Positions 29,818 through 38,680 are shown, counted from the first letter of the stretch. The stretch: 64,000 nucleotides of DNA from an uncultured Chlorobiaceae bacterium (GCA_903994455.1 CAJEXI010000005.1:59891-123890); one strand, 5' to 3'. Numbers and translations are program-made. Notes: a model not told the origin generated them from the letters alone.

Positions 29818-30015
29818 ATGAATATAGAAATGAATCCAACGCAAGTTCTTGATGCGGAACCTGACTTTCAGCTTTCTGCCCAATGGCAAAAAGAAATTGT
29901 TCAGCGCTGTAAGGAAATTGATTGTGGCAACGTAAAACTGCTGCCTGGAGAGCAGGTTTTTGAGCAAGCCTTTAATGAGAAACGTGATCCCGACTACTGG
30001 AAAAAAAGAGTATGA
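29818..30015 (+). CDS. Orphan addiction-module antitoxin
   Basis: 65 residues from ATG 29818. The segment LSAQWQKEIVQRCKEIDCGN followed by VKLLPGEQVF resembles the addiction-module component family TIGR02574, normally followed by a RelE/ParE toxin. Here the stop codon overlaps the ccoH start by 4 bp, so no toxin follows. The N-terminus could also begin at 29827. Confidence 0.7.
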   Translation: MNIEMNPTQVLDAEPDFQLSAQWQKEIVQRCKEIDCGNVKLLPGEQVFEQAFNEKRDPDYWKKRV

Positions 30016-30452
30016 AAATAACTCTTTCCATCATCTATGCCTGTTTTTTCACGGCTATGGCGTGCGGATTGTTTGTTGCCTACAAATATGCTGATGGCTT
30101 GGTGGAGAGCAACTATTACGACAACAGCACCCACTATTTCCAGACAAAAGCTCTTGAAGAGAAGCTTGGTATTGCCTTGAGCCAGCCAGACTCGCTGAAA
30201 CTTGGGAGCAATGCCATTCAAATCAGGGCAACATCGCACGGTAAACCGCTCGAAACGGGCGATCTCTCACTCTTCATCGGCAACCTCTCGAATACCCGTT
30301 ACGACTCGACGATGGCCATGCGTCAACTGGCTCCGGGCATCTATATAACAACAGCCACCATTCCCTTCAAGGGCGTGTGGTTTGCTCGCATTGACCTTAA
30401 ACAACAGCAACAACTTATCACCAGCAAAAAATGGTTTTTCAACGTCAAATAA
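30012..30452 (+). CDS. ccoH: CcoH/FixH-type oxidase assembly protein
   Basis: 146 residues. One N-terminal TM helix (about 4-26) with ACGLFVAYKYADGLVESNYYD, the typical FixH opening, and a periplasmic beta domain ending in KGVWFARIDLKQQQQ. FixH proteins help cbb3 oxidase assembly. The gene now begins inside the stop codon of an orphan antitoxin gene. Confidence 0.85.
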   Translation: MKITLSIIYACFFTAMACGLFVAYKYADGLVESNYYDNSTHYFQTKALEEKLGIALSQPDSLKLGSNAIQIRATSHGKPLETGDLSLFIGNLSNTRYDSTMAMRQLAPGIYITTATIPFKGVWFARIDLKQQQQLITSKKWFFNVK

Positions 30453-30859
30453 AGGGCTTCACTACCCTTGCACTCTTCGCCTGCATGATGACTGCAGGCA
30501 GCACACTCCATGCAACAGCCGTGGATAACAGCATTCACGAAAAGGCCTGCACCGTTACCGCAGGCCAGCGAACCGTGACGCTGAACATTGAACCGAAACC
30601 GGTCAAGCACATGAAGGAGCTTACCTTCAGCGTCACCGTGACCCAATGCGACAAGCTGCCTGAGACACTGCTGCTCGATCTCTCAATGCCGGGGATGCAG
30701 ATGGGCAAAAATCAGGTGACACTGGTGAAAAAGAGCGCCTGCCTCTATGAGGGCAAAGGGATTATTGTGCGCTGCATGAGCGGTCGCACGCTCTGGCAGG
30801 CAACCGTTCTCTCCGATACCCTGAACAATCCCGCCTTTACCTTCAATGTCAGAGAGTGA
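30431..30859 (+). CDS. Secreted FixH/YtkA-like protein
   Basis: 142 residues with a signal peptide (TTLALFACMMTAGSTLHATA). The domain contains MKELTFSVTV and DLSMPGMQMGKNQVTL, like YtkA/FixH-type domains that hold metal in the periplasm. It overlaps ccoH by 22 bp and ccoI by 14 bp, so it is part of the cco transcript. A copper-handling role is inferred. Confidence 0.7.
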   Translation: MVFQRQIKGFTTLALFACMMTAGSTLHATAVDNSIHEKACTVTAGQRTVTLNIEPKPVKHMKELTFSVTVTQCDKLPETLLLDLSMPGMQMGKNQVTLVKKSACLYEGKGIIVRCMSGRTLWQATVLSDTLNNPAFTFNVRE

Positions 30860-33272
30860 GCAACCATCTCCCGAAAGGCTGCGCTGCGACCACTGCCTGC
30901 AGGAGACAAGCCGGGCATCGGCCATTATCGTTGAGATCAACGGAGAATCCAAGGTTTTTTGCTGTCACGGTTGCCTTGGTGTCTACGAGCTTATCCACAG
31001 CAATTCGCTTGATGCCTTCTACAACCAGCGGTGCAACTGGCAGCCCGGCCCTCCGGCAACCGGGGTAAAACTCCAGGCTTCAGCCTTCAGCGACACCGTC
31101 ACCATCAGCGGCAGGGAGCACCGGATTGAGCTGCTGCTCTCGGGAATCAGGTGCGCCTCCTGCGTCTGGCTCATCGAAAAGTTTTTGATGAAGATCAATG
31201 GCCTGCTCTCCGTCAGAGTGAACTATGCTACCCACAAGGCAACCATCACCTGGAGTGGTGAAGAGGTGAGCCTCGAGGCCATACTGGATGCCATCCGCTC
31301 CATCGGCTACCTGCCCCACCCCTGCCATGGCAACGGAAGTGCCGATATTTTTGCCCGGGAGAAACAGGAGCTGCTGCTGCGCTTCGGCACTGCCGGATTT
31401 TTCTCCATGCAGCTCATGCTCTTTTCCACCGCACTCTACGCAGGCTTTTTTGAGGGAATTGAGGAGCGCTACCGGCTTGCATTCCAGCTTATTTCATGGG
31501 CGCTGGCCACGCCGGTGCTTTTCTACTCGGGCTATCCCTTTCTCTCAAGCGCCCTCCGCTCATTGCGACGGCTGACGCTCAACATGGATGTACTGGTGGC
31601 GCTTGGCGCACTCTCGGCCTACAGTTACAGCATTGCCATGATTTTTTACGGGGGGGAGATATTTTTCGATACCGCCTCGATGATTATCACCTTCATTCTG
31701 CTGGGGCGCTTTCTGGAGGCAGGCTCAAGACTCAAGGCGGGCAACGCCATTGCCGAGCTGGCTGAGCTGCAACCCCATGATGCGCTGAGGGTGGCAGAGA
31801 GTGGCGAAACCAGCATGGTGCCGGTGGCTTCGGTGCAAAGCGGCGAGATAATTGAGATCATCCCGGGCGACCGGATTCCGCTTGACGGCAGAGTGGTGGA
31901 TGGCGAAGCTGAGGTGAACGAAGCGATGCTGACCGGTGAGTCGAATCCTGTGCTGAAAACAGTGGGCTGCGATGTCTTTGCCGGAAGCTTCTCCATGAAT
32001 GGGCGGCTCCGAATCCAGGTCACCGGCAATGCGGCGAGCACCCTGCTGGCGCGGATTATCCGCACAGTGGAGGATGCCCAGGCACGCAAGGCACCAATTC
32101 AGGGTATTGCCGACAAAACCGCCGGTTACTTTGTGCCAGCCACCATCATCCTCGCGCTTGCCACCTTTCTCTACTGGAAACTCACCTCCGCCAGCACCGT
32201 CACCGCCCTGATGAACGCTGTCTCGGTGCTCGTCATCGCCTGCCCTTGCGCCCTTGGTCTGGCAACGCCGCTCGCTATTCTGGTCGGTACCACCACTGCC
32301 GGAAAGAGAGGTATTCTCGTCAAAGGGGGCGATATTTTTGAGACCGTCTCAAAAACCACCACGGTCGTGCTCGACAAAACCGGCACCATCACCACCGGCA
32401 AACCCTCCATGACCGACCTGCACGACTACGGCCTCACGCCAACGTTGATTCAGCATGTCGCCTCTCTCGAAGCCGCCTCGGAGCACCCCACCGGACGCGC
32501 CCTTATGGCTGCCTGGCAGGGTGAGCGGCTGACGGTAACACAGTTCAGGGCAACGCCGGGCAGAGGAGTTTCAGGGATGATTGCAGGAGTTCTCTGGCGG
32601 GCGGGCTCGAAAGCCTTTATGGATGAAGAGGGTGTTCAGATGGAGCGTGAACAGATTGCTCACACCGCGTCGCTCGAAGCTGAAGGCAAAACCGTGGTGA
32701 TGGTCGCCTGCGGCAACAAGCTGGCCGGAGTGATCGGCATGATTGACGACCTGCGTAACGACGCTCTTCCCCTTATTGAGGGGCTGCGAAAAAAAGGGTT
32801 CGCCCTGATGATGCTGACCGGCGACAACCTTGGAGTGGCCAACTACATCGCCGCCAGATGCGGCATTACCAACGTGCAGGCCGGGCTTGGCCCCCTCGAA
32901 AAAGCAGCGGTGATCCGCGCCCTGAAAGCAAAGGGAGCCTGCGTCATGATGGTCGGCGACGGCATCAACGACGCTCCCGCCCTAACCGAAGCCGACATCG
33001 GCGTCACCCTCGGCCACGCCTCAGCCATTGCCCTTGAGAGCGCCAGCGTTGCCATCCTGAACGACGATCTCAGGCTCATCAACACCCTCGTCACAAGCTC
33101 CACGCGATGTTTTTCCATCATCCGCCAGAACCTTGTCTGGGCCTTTTCGTATAATCTCATAGCGCTGCCACTTGCCGTGTCTGGGGTGCTGCACCCCATC
33201 ATCTCCGCACTGCTGATGGTGACCAGCTCCCTTGTTGTGGTAAGCAACTCCCTGCGGCTGAAAAACCTGTGA
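30846..33272 (+). CDS. ccoI: Copper-transporting P-type ATPase for oxidase maturation
   Basis: 808 residues. Cys-rich N-terminus (CDHCLQET, FCCHGCLGVYE), one HMA domain (SGIRCASCVWLIEKFL), TM helices with the CPC motif VIACPCALGLATP, actuator TGES, phosphorylation site DKTGTITTGK and GDGINDAPAL. It belongs to the CtpA/FixI class that loads copper into cbb3 oxidases. Its 3' end (from 33093) is duplicated at 59755. Confidence 0.95.
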   Translation: MSESEQPSPERLRCDHCLQETSRASAIIVEINGESKVFCCHGCLGVYELIHSNSLDAFYNQRCNWQPGPPATGVKLQASAFSDTVTISGREHRIELLLSGIRCASCVWLIEKFLMKINGLLSVRVNYATHKATITWSGEEVSLEAILDAIRSIGYLPHPCHGNGSADIFAREKQELLLRFGTAGFFSMQLMLFSTALYAGFFEGIEERYRLAFQLISWALATPVLFYSGYPFLSSALRSLRRLTLNMDVLVALGALSAYSYSIAMIFYGGEIFFDTASMIITFILLGRFLEAGSRLKAGNAIAELAELQPHDALRVAESGETSMVPVASVQSGEIIEIIPGDRIPLDGRVVDGEAEVNEAMLTGESNPVLKTVGCDVFAGSFSMNGRLRIQVTGNAASTLLARIIRTVEDAQARKAPIQGIADKTAGYFVPATIILALATFLYWKLTSASTVTALMNAVSVLVIACPCALGLATPLAILVGTTTAGKRGILVKGGDIFETVSKTTTVVLDKTGTITTGKPSMTDLHDYGLTPTLIQHVASLEAASEHPTGRALMAAWQGERLTVTQFRATPGRGVSGMIAGVLWRAGSKAFMDEEGVQMEREQIAHTASLEAEGKTVVMVACGNKLAGVIGMIDDLRNDALPLIEGLRKKGFALMMLTGDNLGVANYIAARCGITNVQAGLGPLEKAAVIRALKAKGACVMMVGDGINDAPALTEADIGVTLGHASAIALESASVAILNDDLRLINTLVTSSTRCFSIIRQNLVWAFSYNLIALPLAVSGVLHPIISALLMVTSSLVVVSNSLRLKNL

Positions 33273-33282
33273 ACAAGCAACC

Positions 33283-33483
33283 ATGAGCACCACCTTTTAC
33301 CTGATCGGCATCGGTTTTTTTGTCGGCGTCGCCGCATGGTTCCTCTTTATCTGGGCCGTCAAAAGCGGCCAGTTCGACGACCCCGAAGCGCCGAAATACC
33401 GGATGCTTGACGATGACGACGAGCCTGCCAAAGCGGCAAATCCCCCAAGGCTCAGAACGCCCACAAAGAGGAAAAGCACATGA
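33283..33483 (+). CDS. ccoS: cbb3 oxidase assembly protein CcoS
   Basis: 66 residues: one TM helix followed by WAVKSGQFDDPEAPKYRMLDDDDE, the CcoS signature. It is needed for haem and copper insertion in CcoN in known systems. It overlaps the next gene by 4 bp. A second copy is at 59945. Confidence 0.93.
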   Translation: MSTTFYLIGIGFFVGVAAWFLFIWAVKSGQFDDPEAPKYRMLDDDDEPAKAANPPRLRTPTKRKST

Positions 33484-34157
33484 GCAGCGCCCCTCTTCTC
33501 GCCATGCTCCTCTCTGGGCTTGCCGGAGGATTCGGCCACTGCATCAGCATGTGCGGGCCGGTGGTTGCCTCCTTCACCGTCGGCGAAACCCGGCAGGGAG
33601 TGCTTCACCACCTGCTCTACAACCTCGGGCGAATCACCACCTACACCATCCTCGGCGCCCTTGTCGGCCTCTCCGGCTCATTTCTTGTCCTCACGGCCTC
33701 CATCGAGCAGCTCCAGCGAGCCATCATGATCATCGCCGGTCTCTCCATCATCCTCATGGGTCTCTCCACCGCAGAGTGGCTGCCACGAAGCTCCTCAATC
33801 AGGAGCTGCACCCCCGGCAACTCACTCATCCAAAAGATCATGGCCCTCTTCAAGGCCCCCCGCTCCATCGGCGCTTACTACCCCATGGGCATCGTCCTCG
33901 GCTTTCTCCCCTGCGGCCTCACCTACACCGCCCTCCTCGCCGCCGCCCGCGCCGCCATGGAGGCACCTCACCCCTTTGCAGGAATGCTCCAGGGCGCCCT
34001 GATGATGATGCTCTTCGGCATCGGCACCGCGCCAGCGCTGATTCTGGTGGGGAAAGTGGTGAATAGTATCAGCGGGAGAATGCGACGGTGGTTTTACCGG
34101 GTGGCCAGCGTGATTATGATTGCGACAGGGGTTTGGTTTGTGGTGGAGGGGTTTTAG
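33480..34157 (+). CDS. SafE/TauE-type membrane protein (DsbD-like fold)
   Basis: 225 residues, six TM helices. FGHCISMCGPVV near the start and GFLPCGLTYTALLAAARA are the paired cysteine motifs of the cytochrome-biogenesis-like SafE/TauE group commonly found at the end of cco clusters. It may move copper or reducing power. Paralogue at 60142 differs at about nine positions. The duplication ends 23 bp after the stop. Confidence 0.85.
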   Translation: MSSAPLLAMLLSGLAGGFGHCISMCGPVVASFTVGETRQGVLHHLLYNLGRITTYTILGALVGLSGSFLVLTASIEQLQRAIMIIAGLSIILMGLSTAEWLPRSSSIRSCTPGNSLIQKIMALFKAPRSIGAYYPMGIVLGFLPCGLTYTALLAAARAAMEAPHPFAGMLQGALMMMLFGIGTAPALILVGKVVNSISGRMRRWFYRVASVIMIATGVWFVVEGF

Positions 34158-34161
34158 ATGG

Positions 34162-34180
34162 TTTGAGATTTGCGTATTAT
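34162..34180 (+). repeat. Module-boundary motif, copy 1
   Basis: TTTGAGATTTGCGTATTAT, one of eight closely related 19-bp sites in the island. It lies between safE and the HEPN-motif gene and ends exactly where homology with the second cco copy ends (34180 = 60842 - 26662). Confidence 0.85.
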
Positions 34181-34280
34181 ATCGCTTACATTTCATGAGT
34201 ATGCTTATTAAGGAGAATGATTCTTATTTTTGTTCTCCCCAACAGACTAATGAATCCTTTGGTTAATAGGTTAATACACA

Positions 34281-35426
34281 ATGGAAAAGGACTCCCATAT
34301 TGATTTTTTATTATACTCTTATACAAAAGGATTACACTTTGATCCTCATCGTCCAGAAGGTATAAAATTCACACCAAATGATGAGCGCGGTCTACGCTTT
34401 GTCATTCTACCTATACACCCGGAAAAAGATGCCTGTGGAAATCGCGAAGGATTGGTTTGCAAAACTTCTGCGACTTATTCTGCGACCACGGAACAAGTTT
34501 TGTTTGTCGATTCGTACAACAATCTAAATACCATGTTGCGTGTGGCCGATGACATTGCACTACCTTTTCAACCGGATGGAAAAATACTCATTGGCAAAGA
34601 TGGCATCTTTAAAAACGATTTCCATCCTCGCCGATACTTGTGTCCAGCGGATATTTCTCAACTATTAGAGCGTGTTGAGGACGAACTTGCAGCTAAAACA
34701 GATCGATTTCTTAAGCTGCTCCGGTGGCGGCAGGGATTTGATGCTTTAGGGGAGGTCGTAACACACCGAGCACTCTACTGGACCATCGACGATGGTGATT
34801 ACCCGATCGCTCCGTCTGACGGTAACCCCTCACAAGAAATCATAATCCCGATGATGTATGGAATACATTGGGATGGGAAACACCAGACAGCCCTGCAAGA
34901 ACTTTGGTCGGCGAATGATCATACAGAACCGCTTGGGCATGCTCTTGCAAGAGAAGCGGCGACGTTAATCTCGGAATCCCCTCGAAGCGCAATATTGATT
35001 ATGACAGCAGCTCTTGAAACTGCCGTTAAAATGCATATCAGCCGTATTGCACCTGACACAGCCTGGCTAATGGAGAATAACCCTGCACCACCAATATTCA
35101 AGGTTCTCAGAGACTACATACCGACAATTCATCGTACCCGAGGCAAAGAAATTGATTTTTGGGATAATGTAAAACCGTTCATCAAAAAGGCTGAGAAACT
35201 CATTGAGATTCGCAACAAAGTAGCACATACCGGAAAAATCCCACATGATGCCGGTTCAATTCAAGATCACCTTATATTGGTATCTGATCTGCTCTATCTG
35301 TTGGATGTTTTAGATGGTCATGATTGGGCAAAAGATCTCGTCAGTCACAAGCTTCGGAAAACGCTGGATTGGCCAAGTCCGAATGATGGGAGAAATCTTC
35401 AAATCATTATAAAGTCGCTCTATTAA
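34281..35426 (+). CDS. HEPN-motif protein of unknown function
   Basis: 381 residues, not recognised over its N-terminal half. The C-terminal third is helical and contains IEIRNKVAHTG (R about 311, H about 316), which fits the R-X4-6-H ribonuclease motif of HEPN proteins. The first gene after the cco cluster, behind a boundary motif. No nucleotidyltransferase partner is adjacent. A role as a defence RNase is a hypothesis. Confidence 0.6.
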   Translation: MEKDSHIDFLLYSYTKGLHFDPHRPEGIKFTPNDERGLRFVILPIHPEKDACGNREGLVCKTSATYSATTEQVLFVDSYNNLNTMLRVADDIALPFQPDGKILIGKDGIFKNDFHPRRYLCPADISQLLERVEDELAAKTDRFLKLLRWRQGFDALGEVVTHRALYWTIDDGDYPIAPSDGNPSQEIIIPMMYGIHWDGKHQTALQELWSANDHTEPLGHALAREAATLISESPRSAILIMTAALETAVKMHISRIAPDTAWLMENNPAPPIFKVLRDYIPTIHRTRGKEIDFWDNVKPFIKKAEKLIEIRNKVAHTGKIPHDAGSIQDHLILVSDLLYLLDVLDGHDWAKDLVSHKLRKTLDWPSPNDGRNLQIIIKSLY

Positions 35427-35439
35427 CGCAGAATCTAAT

Positions 35440-35728
35440 AATCCCGAGCAGTACAAGGTAATTGCACATTTTGCTGAGAACATTACAAGCCTGGAGCCTC
35501 ATCCCAGCGAAGTGATCAAGCTGATGGTCAATCTGCTACTCTCACCAGAGACTGGCCTGTGCAAGAACCACATGGCAAAGACCATTTATGAGCCTGCGTC
35601 ACTGGCGCGGTATGCTTTCAATGGCGGAGAAGTACATCCGCGACCTCGATAATGATGCCCGGCCCCATCTCTTCGGGCAGAACTGGAACGATGAAGCTTA
35701 TACCGTCTGCCGAGCGAACATACTCTGA
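35440..35728 (+). pseudogene. hsdM: hsdM (type I methylase) remnant
   Basis: Frame 1 reads NPEQYKVIAHFAENI, then SLEPHPSEVIKLMVNLLLSP and a damaged TIYEPACVTG (normally YDPACGTGG, the SAM motif). After a frameshift near 35611 it continues MLSMAEKYIRDLDNDARPHL and FGQNWNDEAYTVC to a stop. This is the SAM-binding core of HsdM with internal deletion; the rest is gone. The remaining 35427-35918 DNA holds only a boundary motif. Confidence 0.8.
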
Positions 35729-35810
35729 CCAATCCAACATTTTGCGTGGAGTGGAAAGAGCAGAGTGGCTGCCTGAATTGATATTCCAGAGATTTAAATC
35801 ATCTATATGA

Positions 35811-35829
35811 CCTAAAATTTGCGTATTAT
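35811..35829 (+). repeat. Module-boundary motif, copy 2
   Basis: CCTAAAATTTGCGTATTAT, 90 bp before the HEAT-repeat gene. Confidence 0.8.
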
Positions 35830-35918
35830 CTTGGTTTTATAGCAAAATTCAACAGCTTAAGCGCATCAACCCAAAAATGCTTATGTTATGCTATTTACCA
35901 GACAAAATTTAAGGTAAC

Positions 35919-37394
35919 GTGGCTAATAACTTTAAGAGTGACGACAGCTTCCTGAGAAAACTTGCCGTAGGTGCTGCGGGGACAAACTCGACCATTCACC
36001 TGCTGAAAGCAATGGGGTTCAACCCTATAGAACTTGAGCGGGGTTCCACTGGTTTCAAAATATGGAAACGAATCAAAATCAAGCGTGTCAGGGTTCCCGA
36101 CATTCTTTGCTTGAATACCGGGTTACGGTTCGAATCCCGTGGCAAAACCAAGCTTGAAATATCGATGTCCCATTCCCTCAATGACCCAAAGCGGGCTTGG
36201 GATGCAGGTATGCGTGACGACGACTTCGTTTCAATCGTCCTTTTTGAGCAACATGACAATTCTCCGATAGATCTGAAACAAATTTCACCCGTTCATTTCG
36301 TCAGTGTCAAAGAAATGCGGAAAGCATTCGATGCAGAAAAAGTATCCATCACTCAGCCAAAAGGGGTTGAGGAGGGATCAGAAATACGGGTAATGTGGAC
36401 ATGTGCTGTGGCCAACCAGCAATCAATTGTTACGGCTGTTGAATCCACCAGAGTCAGCCTCGCCCCTGTCACAGACGCACGAAAACAATCAATTCAATTG
36501 AGCCGACAGAAAGGCAAGATAACCTTGCTGCCACAAGTGAACGCTGGCGATACGGTTGAGGCGAATCAGATTGTGGCGGCAGTTGTTCCCGTCAATACAC
36601 AAATTCAATGCCCTGCGACAGTTAAAGAAGCCTATTTCATTGAAAAACTTGCAAGTGTTAACTTGAGCGAGCGATACGCAGCAGCAAAGGCGTTGCGATA
36701 CAGAGGCTATACCATTGCCAAGCCCATGCTCGAAGCAAGAATGACCGATACCGACGAGGATATTTATGTCCAGCTTGAGGCTGCCGCAGCTCTTGCTCTC
36801 TATGACGATCCGAACGGCTGGGAATTCATCGAAAACAAGCTACGGAGCCCGGTGATGACGGTTCCTCTTGAAACGCAGCTTGAAACAGTTATTGTCACCT
36901 CTGAAATACCAAAGAGCCGGAGCGAGCAACTACTGATTGAGGTACTGCAAGACTCTCAACGTGACAACGAACTTCGCGCTGGAGCAGCATGGGCACTTGG
37001 TCAATTCGCTTCCGCCACATCAGCAACAGCTCTGGCTGATACCTTTAATTCAAGCCAATTGGAGATAAAGGTTGAAGCTGCACGGGCCCTTTTGCGGATT
37101 GCAACACCACAAATTCCTCACTTGATTGATCTCCTGAAAAATGGAGAGCCTGACAAACGCGACGGGCTATCGTGGGTACTTGCCCGAACTGGCAATTTCA
37201 ATCCATCAGATATAGTCATTGAGGACGATGAGAACCTGAGAAAATGGCTGAGCTACATCATCGGCTATGGCAAAGACAAGTTCGTTCAGAGCGATATTGA
37301 AGCTATCTGCCAAACTGATCCGCAAGTCTATTTCGCAGCAAGTGTGTTGTGGCAGATAGTGGCAAGCTGGGTTAACGACCTAAAGGAATATTGA
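35919..37394 (+). CDS. HEAT-repeat protein with nuclease-like N-terminus, partner of N4-cytosine methylase
   Basis: 491 residues from a GTG start with AAGGT 5 bp upstream. The N-terminal domain (about 1-115) has VPDILCLNTG (P60-D61) followed by RFESRGKTKLEIS (E72, K75, K78), which could be a PD-(D/E)xK-type site. A middle beta region (about 170-235) is followed by HEAT-like helical repeats (about 245-440, for example RYAAAKALRYRG, AGAAWALGQFASA, VEAARALLRIA). The stop shares one base with the methylase start (TGATG), so the two are translationally coupled. It does not resemble R.PvuII. A restriction or phage-sensing effector role is inferred. 3' fragments recur at 46619 and 63367. Confidence 0.7.
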   Translation: MANNFKSDDSFLRKLAVGAAGTNSTIHLLKAMGFNPIELERGSTGFKIWKRIKIKRVRVPDILCLNTGLRFESRGKTKLEISMSHSLNDPKRAWDAGMRDDDFVSIVLFEQHDNSPIDLKQISPVHFVSVKEMRKAFDAEKVSITQPKGVEEGSEIRVMWTCAVANQQSIVTAVESTRVSLAPVTDARKQSIQLSRQKGKITLLPQVNAGDTVEANQIVAAVVPVNTQIQCPATVKEAYFIEKLASVNLSERYAAAKALRYRGYTIAKPMLEARMTDTDEDIYVQLEAAAALALYDDPNGWEFIENKLRSPVMTVPLETQLETVIVTSEIPKSRSEQLLIEVLQDSQRDNELRAGAAWALGQFASATSATALADTFNSSQLEIKVEAARALLRIATPQIPHLIDLLKNGEPDKRDGLSWVLARTGNFNPSDIVIEDDENLRKWLSYIIGYGKDKFVQSDIEAICQTDPQVYFAASVLWQIVASWVNDLKEY

Positions 37395-38446
37395 TGATGC
37401 AGAGTACACCACTTTATCGCACGGCCAAAGGAGAAGCTTATGTCGGCAATTCTCTTGAACTTCTCGCAGAGTTGCCAGACAATTGCATTGATTTGGTTAT
37501 GACATCCCCCCCCTTTGCACTTCGTCGCCAAAAGAGTTACGGCAATGTTGAGGAAACGGAATACGTCCAGTGGATTAAGCCATTCGGCCAAGAAGTTTTC
37601 CGCGTTCTCAAGGAGAGCGGGAGTTTTGTTCTTGATTTGGGCGGTGCATATCGTTCTGGTGTTCCATCACGTTCTCTGTACAACTTCCGGGTACTTTTGG
37701 CCTTCTGCGATGAGATCGGGTTTCAACTGGCGGAGGATTTCTATTGGTTCAATCCGGCAAAGTTGCCATCACCCATTGAATGGGTCAACAAACGAAAGCT
37801 TCGTGCAAAGGATTCTGTCAACACTGTATGGTGGTTTAGTAAAACCAACTTTCCGAAAGCCGATGTCAGGAAGGTACTGACTCCCTATTCTGATCGTATG
37901 AAAAAATTGATTCAGGACCCGGAGAGTTTCTACACACCCAAAAAACGCCCATCAGGCCATGACATCAGTGACGCGTTTGGCAAGGATAACGGTGGGGCAA
38001 TTCCTTCCAACCTTCTCTCGATACCAAATACTGAGAGCAATTCGAGCTATCTGCGGATATGCAAGGAGCTCGGCATTGAACGCCATCCGGCAAGATTCCC
38101 TTCAGAACTCCCTGCGTTTTTTATCAAGATGCTGACCGACGAGGACGATGTTGTGCTCGACATTTTTGGAGGTTCAAACACCACAGGATTCACCGCAGAA
38201 GCTCTCAGGCGAAAGTGGATAACCTTTGAGATCAATCATGATTATCTCTCTTCATCCGTCTTCAGGTTCCTCGATGGACAAAGCTCTGCAACCATGCAGC
38301 GCGTTTTGGATGAATTGAGCAAGAATGACGCAAATTACTTCATTAATAAGCCCACTTGCGCACTCAATCCGAGTAACAAAGCAAAGTCAAAAGCTGAATC
38401 AAAGGCTCAAGGAGAATTATTTGCTTTTGGAGCTACCGTTCTATAG
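37394..38446 (+). CDS. M.PvuII-like N4-cytosine DNA methyltransferase, copy A
   Basis: 350 residues. Motif IV TSPPF (37-41) precedes motif I VVLDIFGGSNTTGF (253-266), the beta-class order, and SPPF is typical of N4-cytosine enzymes. Long stretches (FALRRQKSYGN, FYWFNPAKLPSPIEWVNKRK, FYTPKKRPSGHDI) closely recall M.PvuII. It modifies the C5-independent N4 position of cytosine; CAGCTG is a possible target but unproven. From 37848 on it is part of the block repeated at 47205. Motif IV is encoded over a C8 run. Confidence 0.9.
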   Translation: MMQSTPLYRTAKGEAYVGNSLELLAELPDNCIDLVMTSPPFALRRQKSYGNVEETEYVQWIKPFGQEVFRVLKESGSFVLDLGGAYRSGVPSRSLYNFRVLLAFCDEIGFQLAEDFYWFNPAKLPSPIEWVNKRKLRAKDSVNTVWWFSKTNFPKADVRKVLTPYSDRMKKLIQDPESFYTPKKRPSGHDISDAFGKDNGGAIPSNLLSIPNTESNSSYLRICKELGIERHPARFPSELPAFFIKMLTDEDDVVLDIFGGSNTTGFTAEALRRKWITFEINHDYLSSSVFRFLDGQSSATMQRVLDELSKNDANYFINKPTCALNPSNKAKSKAESKAQGELFAFGATVL

Positions 38447-38487
38447 CGCCTGAAAGGAGACCACCGCTTTTTGAAAAGCTGACGAAG

Positions 38488-38564
38488 GTTCGAATTTCCA
38501 GAAAACGATATCCCTGATACTGGCAAAGGAGAGCTACGGGAGCATTCTGGACAGGCAGGAGTGA
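38488..38564 (+). pseudogene. hsdR 3'-end scar, copy A
   Basis: About 77 bp nearly identical to the last 25 codons of the hsdR remnant (57290-57361; FQKTIYPILAKEIYRSILERQE), including its stop. It is fused just downstream of the N4-cytosine methylase. Confidence 0.8.
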
Positions 38565-38661
38565 TGAGGCGACAACTCTCCGGGATTTCCGGATAGCCCG
38601 GTGTAGTGTTTCGGAGTAAAGATGGGAGATGGCTTTGAGATGGTCACTCGGTTTCACCTTA

Positions 38662-38680
38662 TTTGAAATTTGCGTATTAT
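38662..38680 (+). repeat. Module-boundary motif, copy 3
   Basis: TTTGAAATTTGCGTATTAT, at the start of the ORF6N fragment and 290 bp before the second methylase. Confidence 0.85.

Noticed and set aside
38646..38680. Sigma-70 promoter reading of the boundary motif
   Set aside because: TATTAT is a passable -10 box with 17-bp spacing, but the upstream TTTCAC/TTTTAC hexamer is far from TTGACA; kept as a hypothesis only, not annotated as a promoter.
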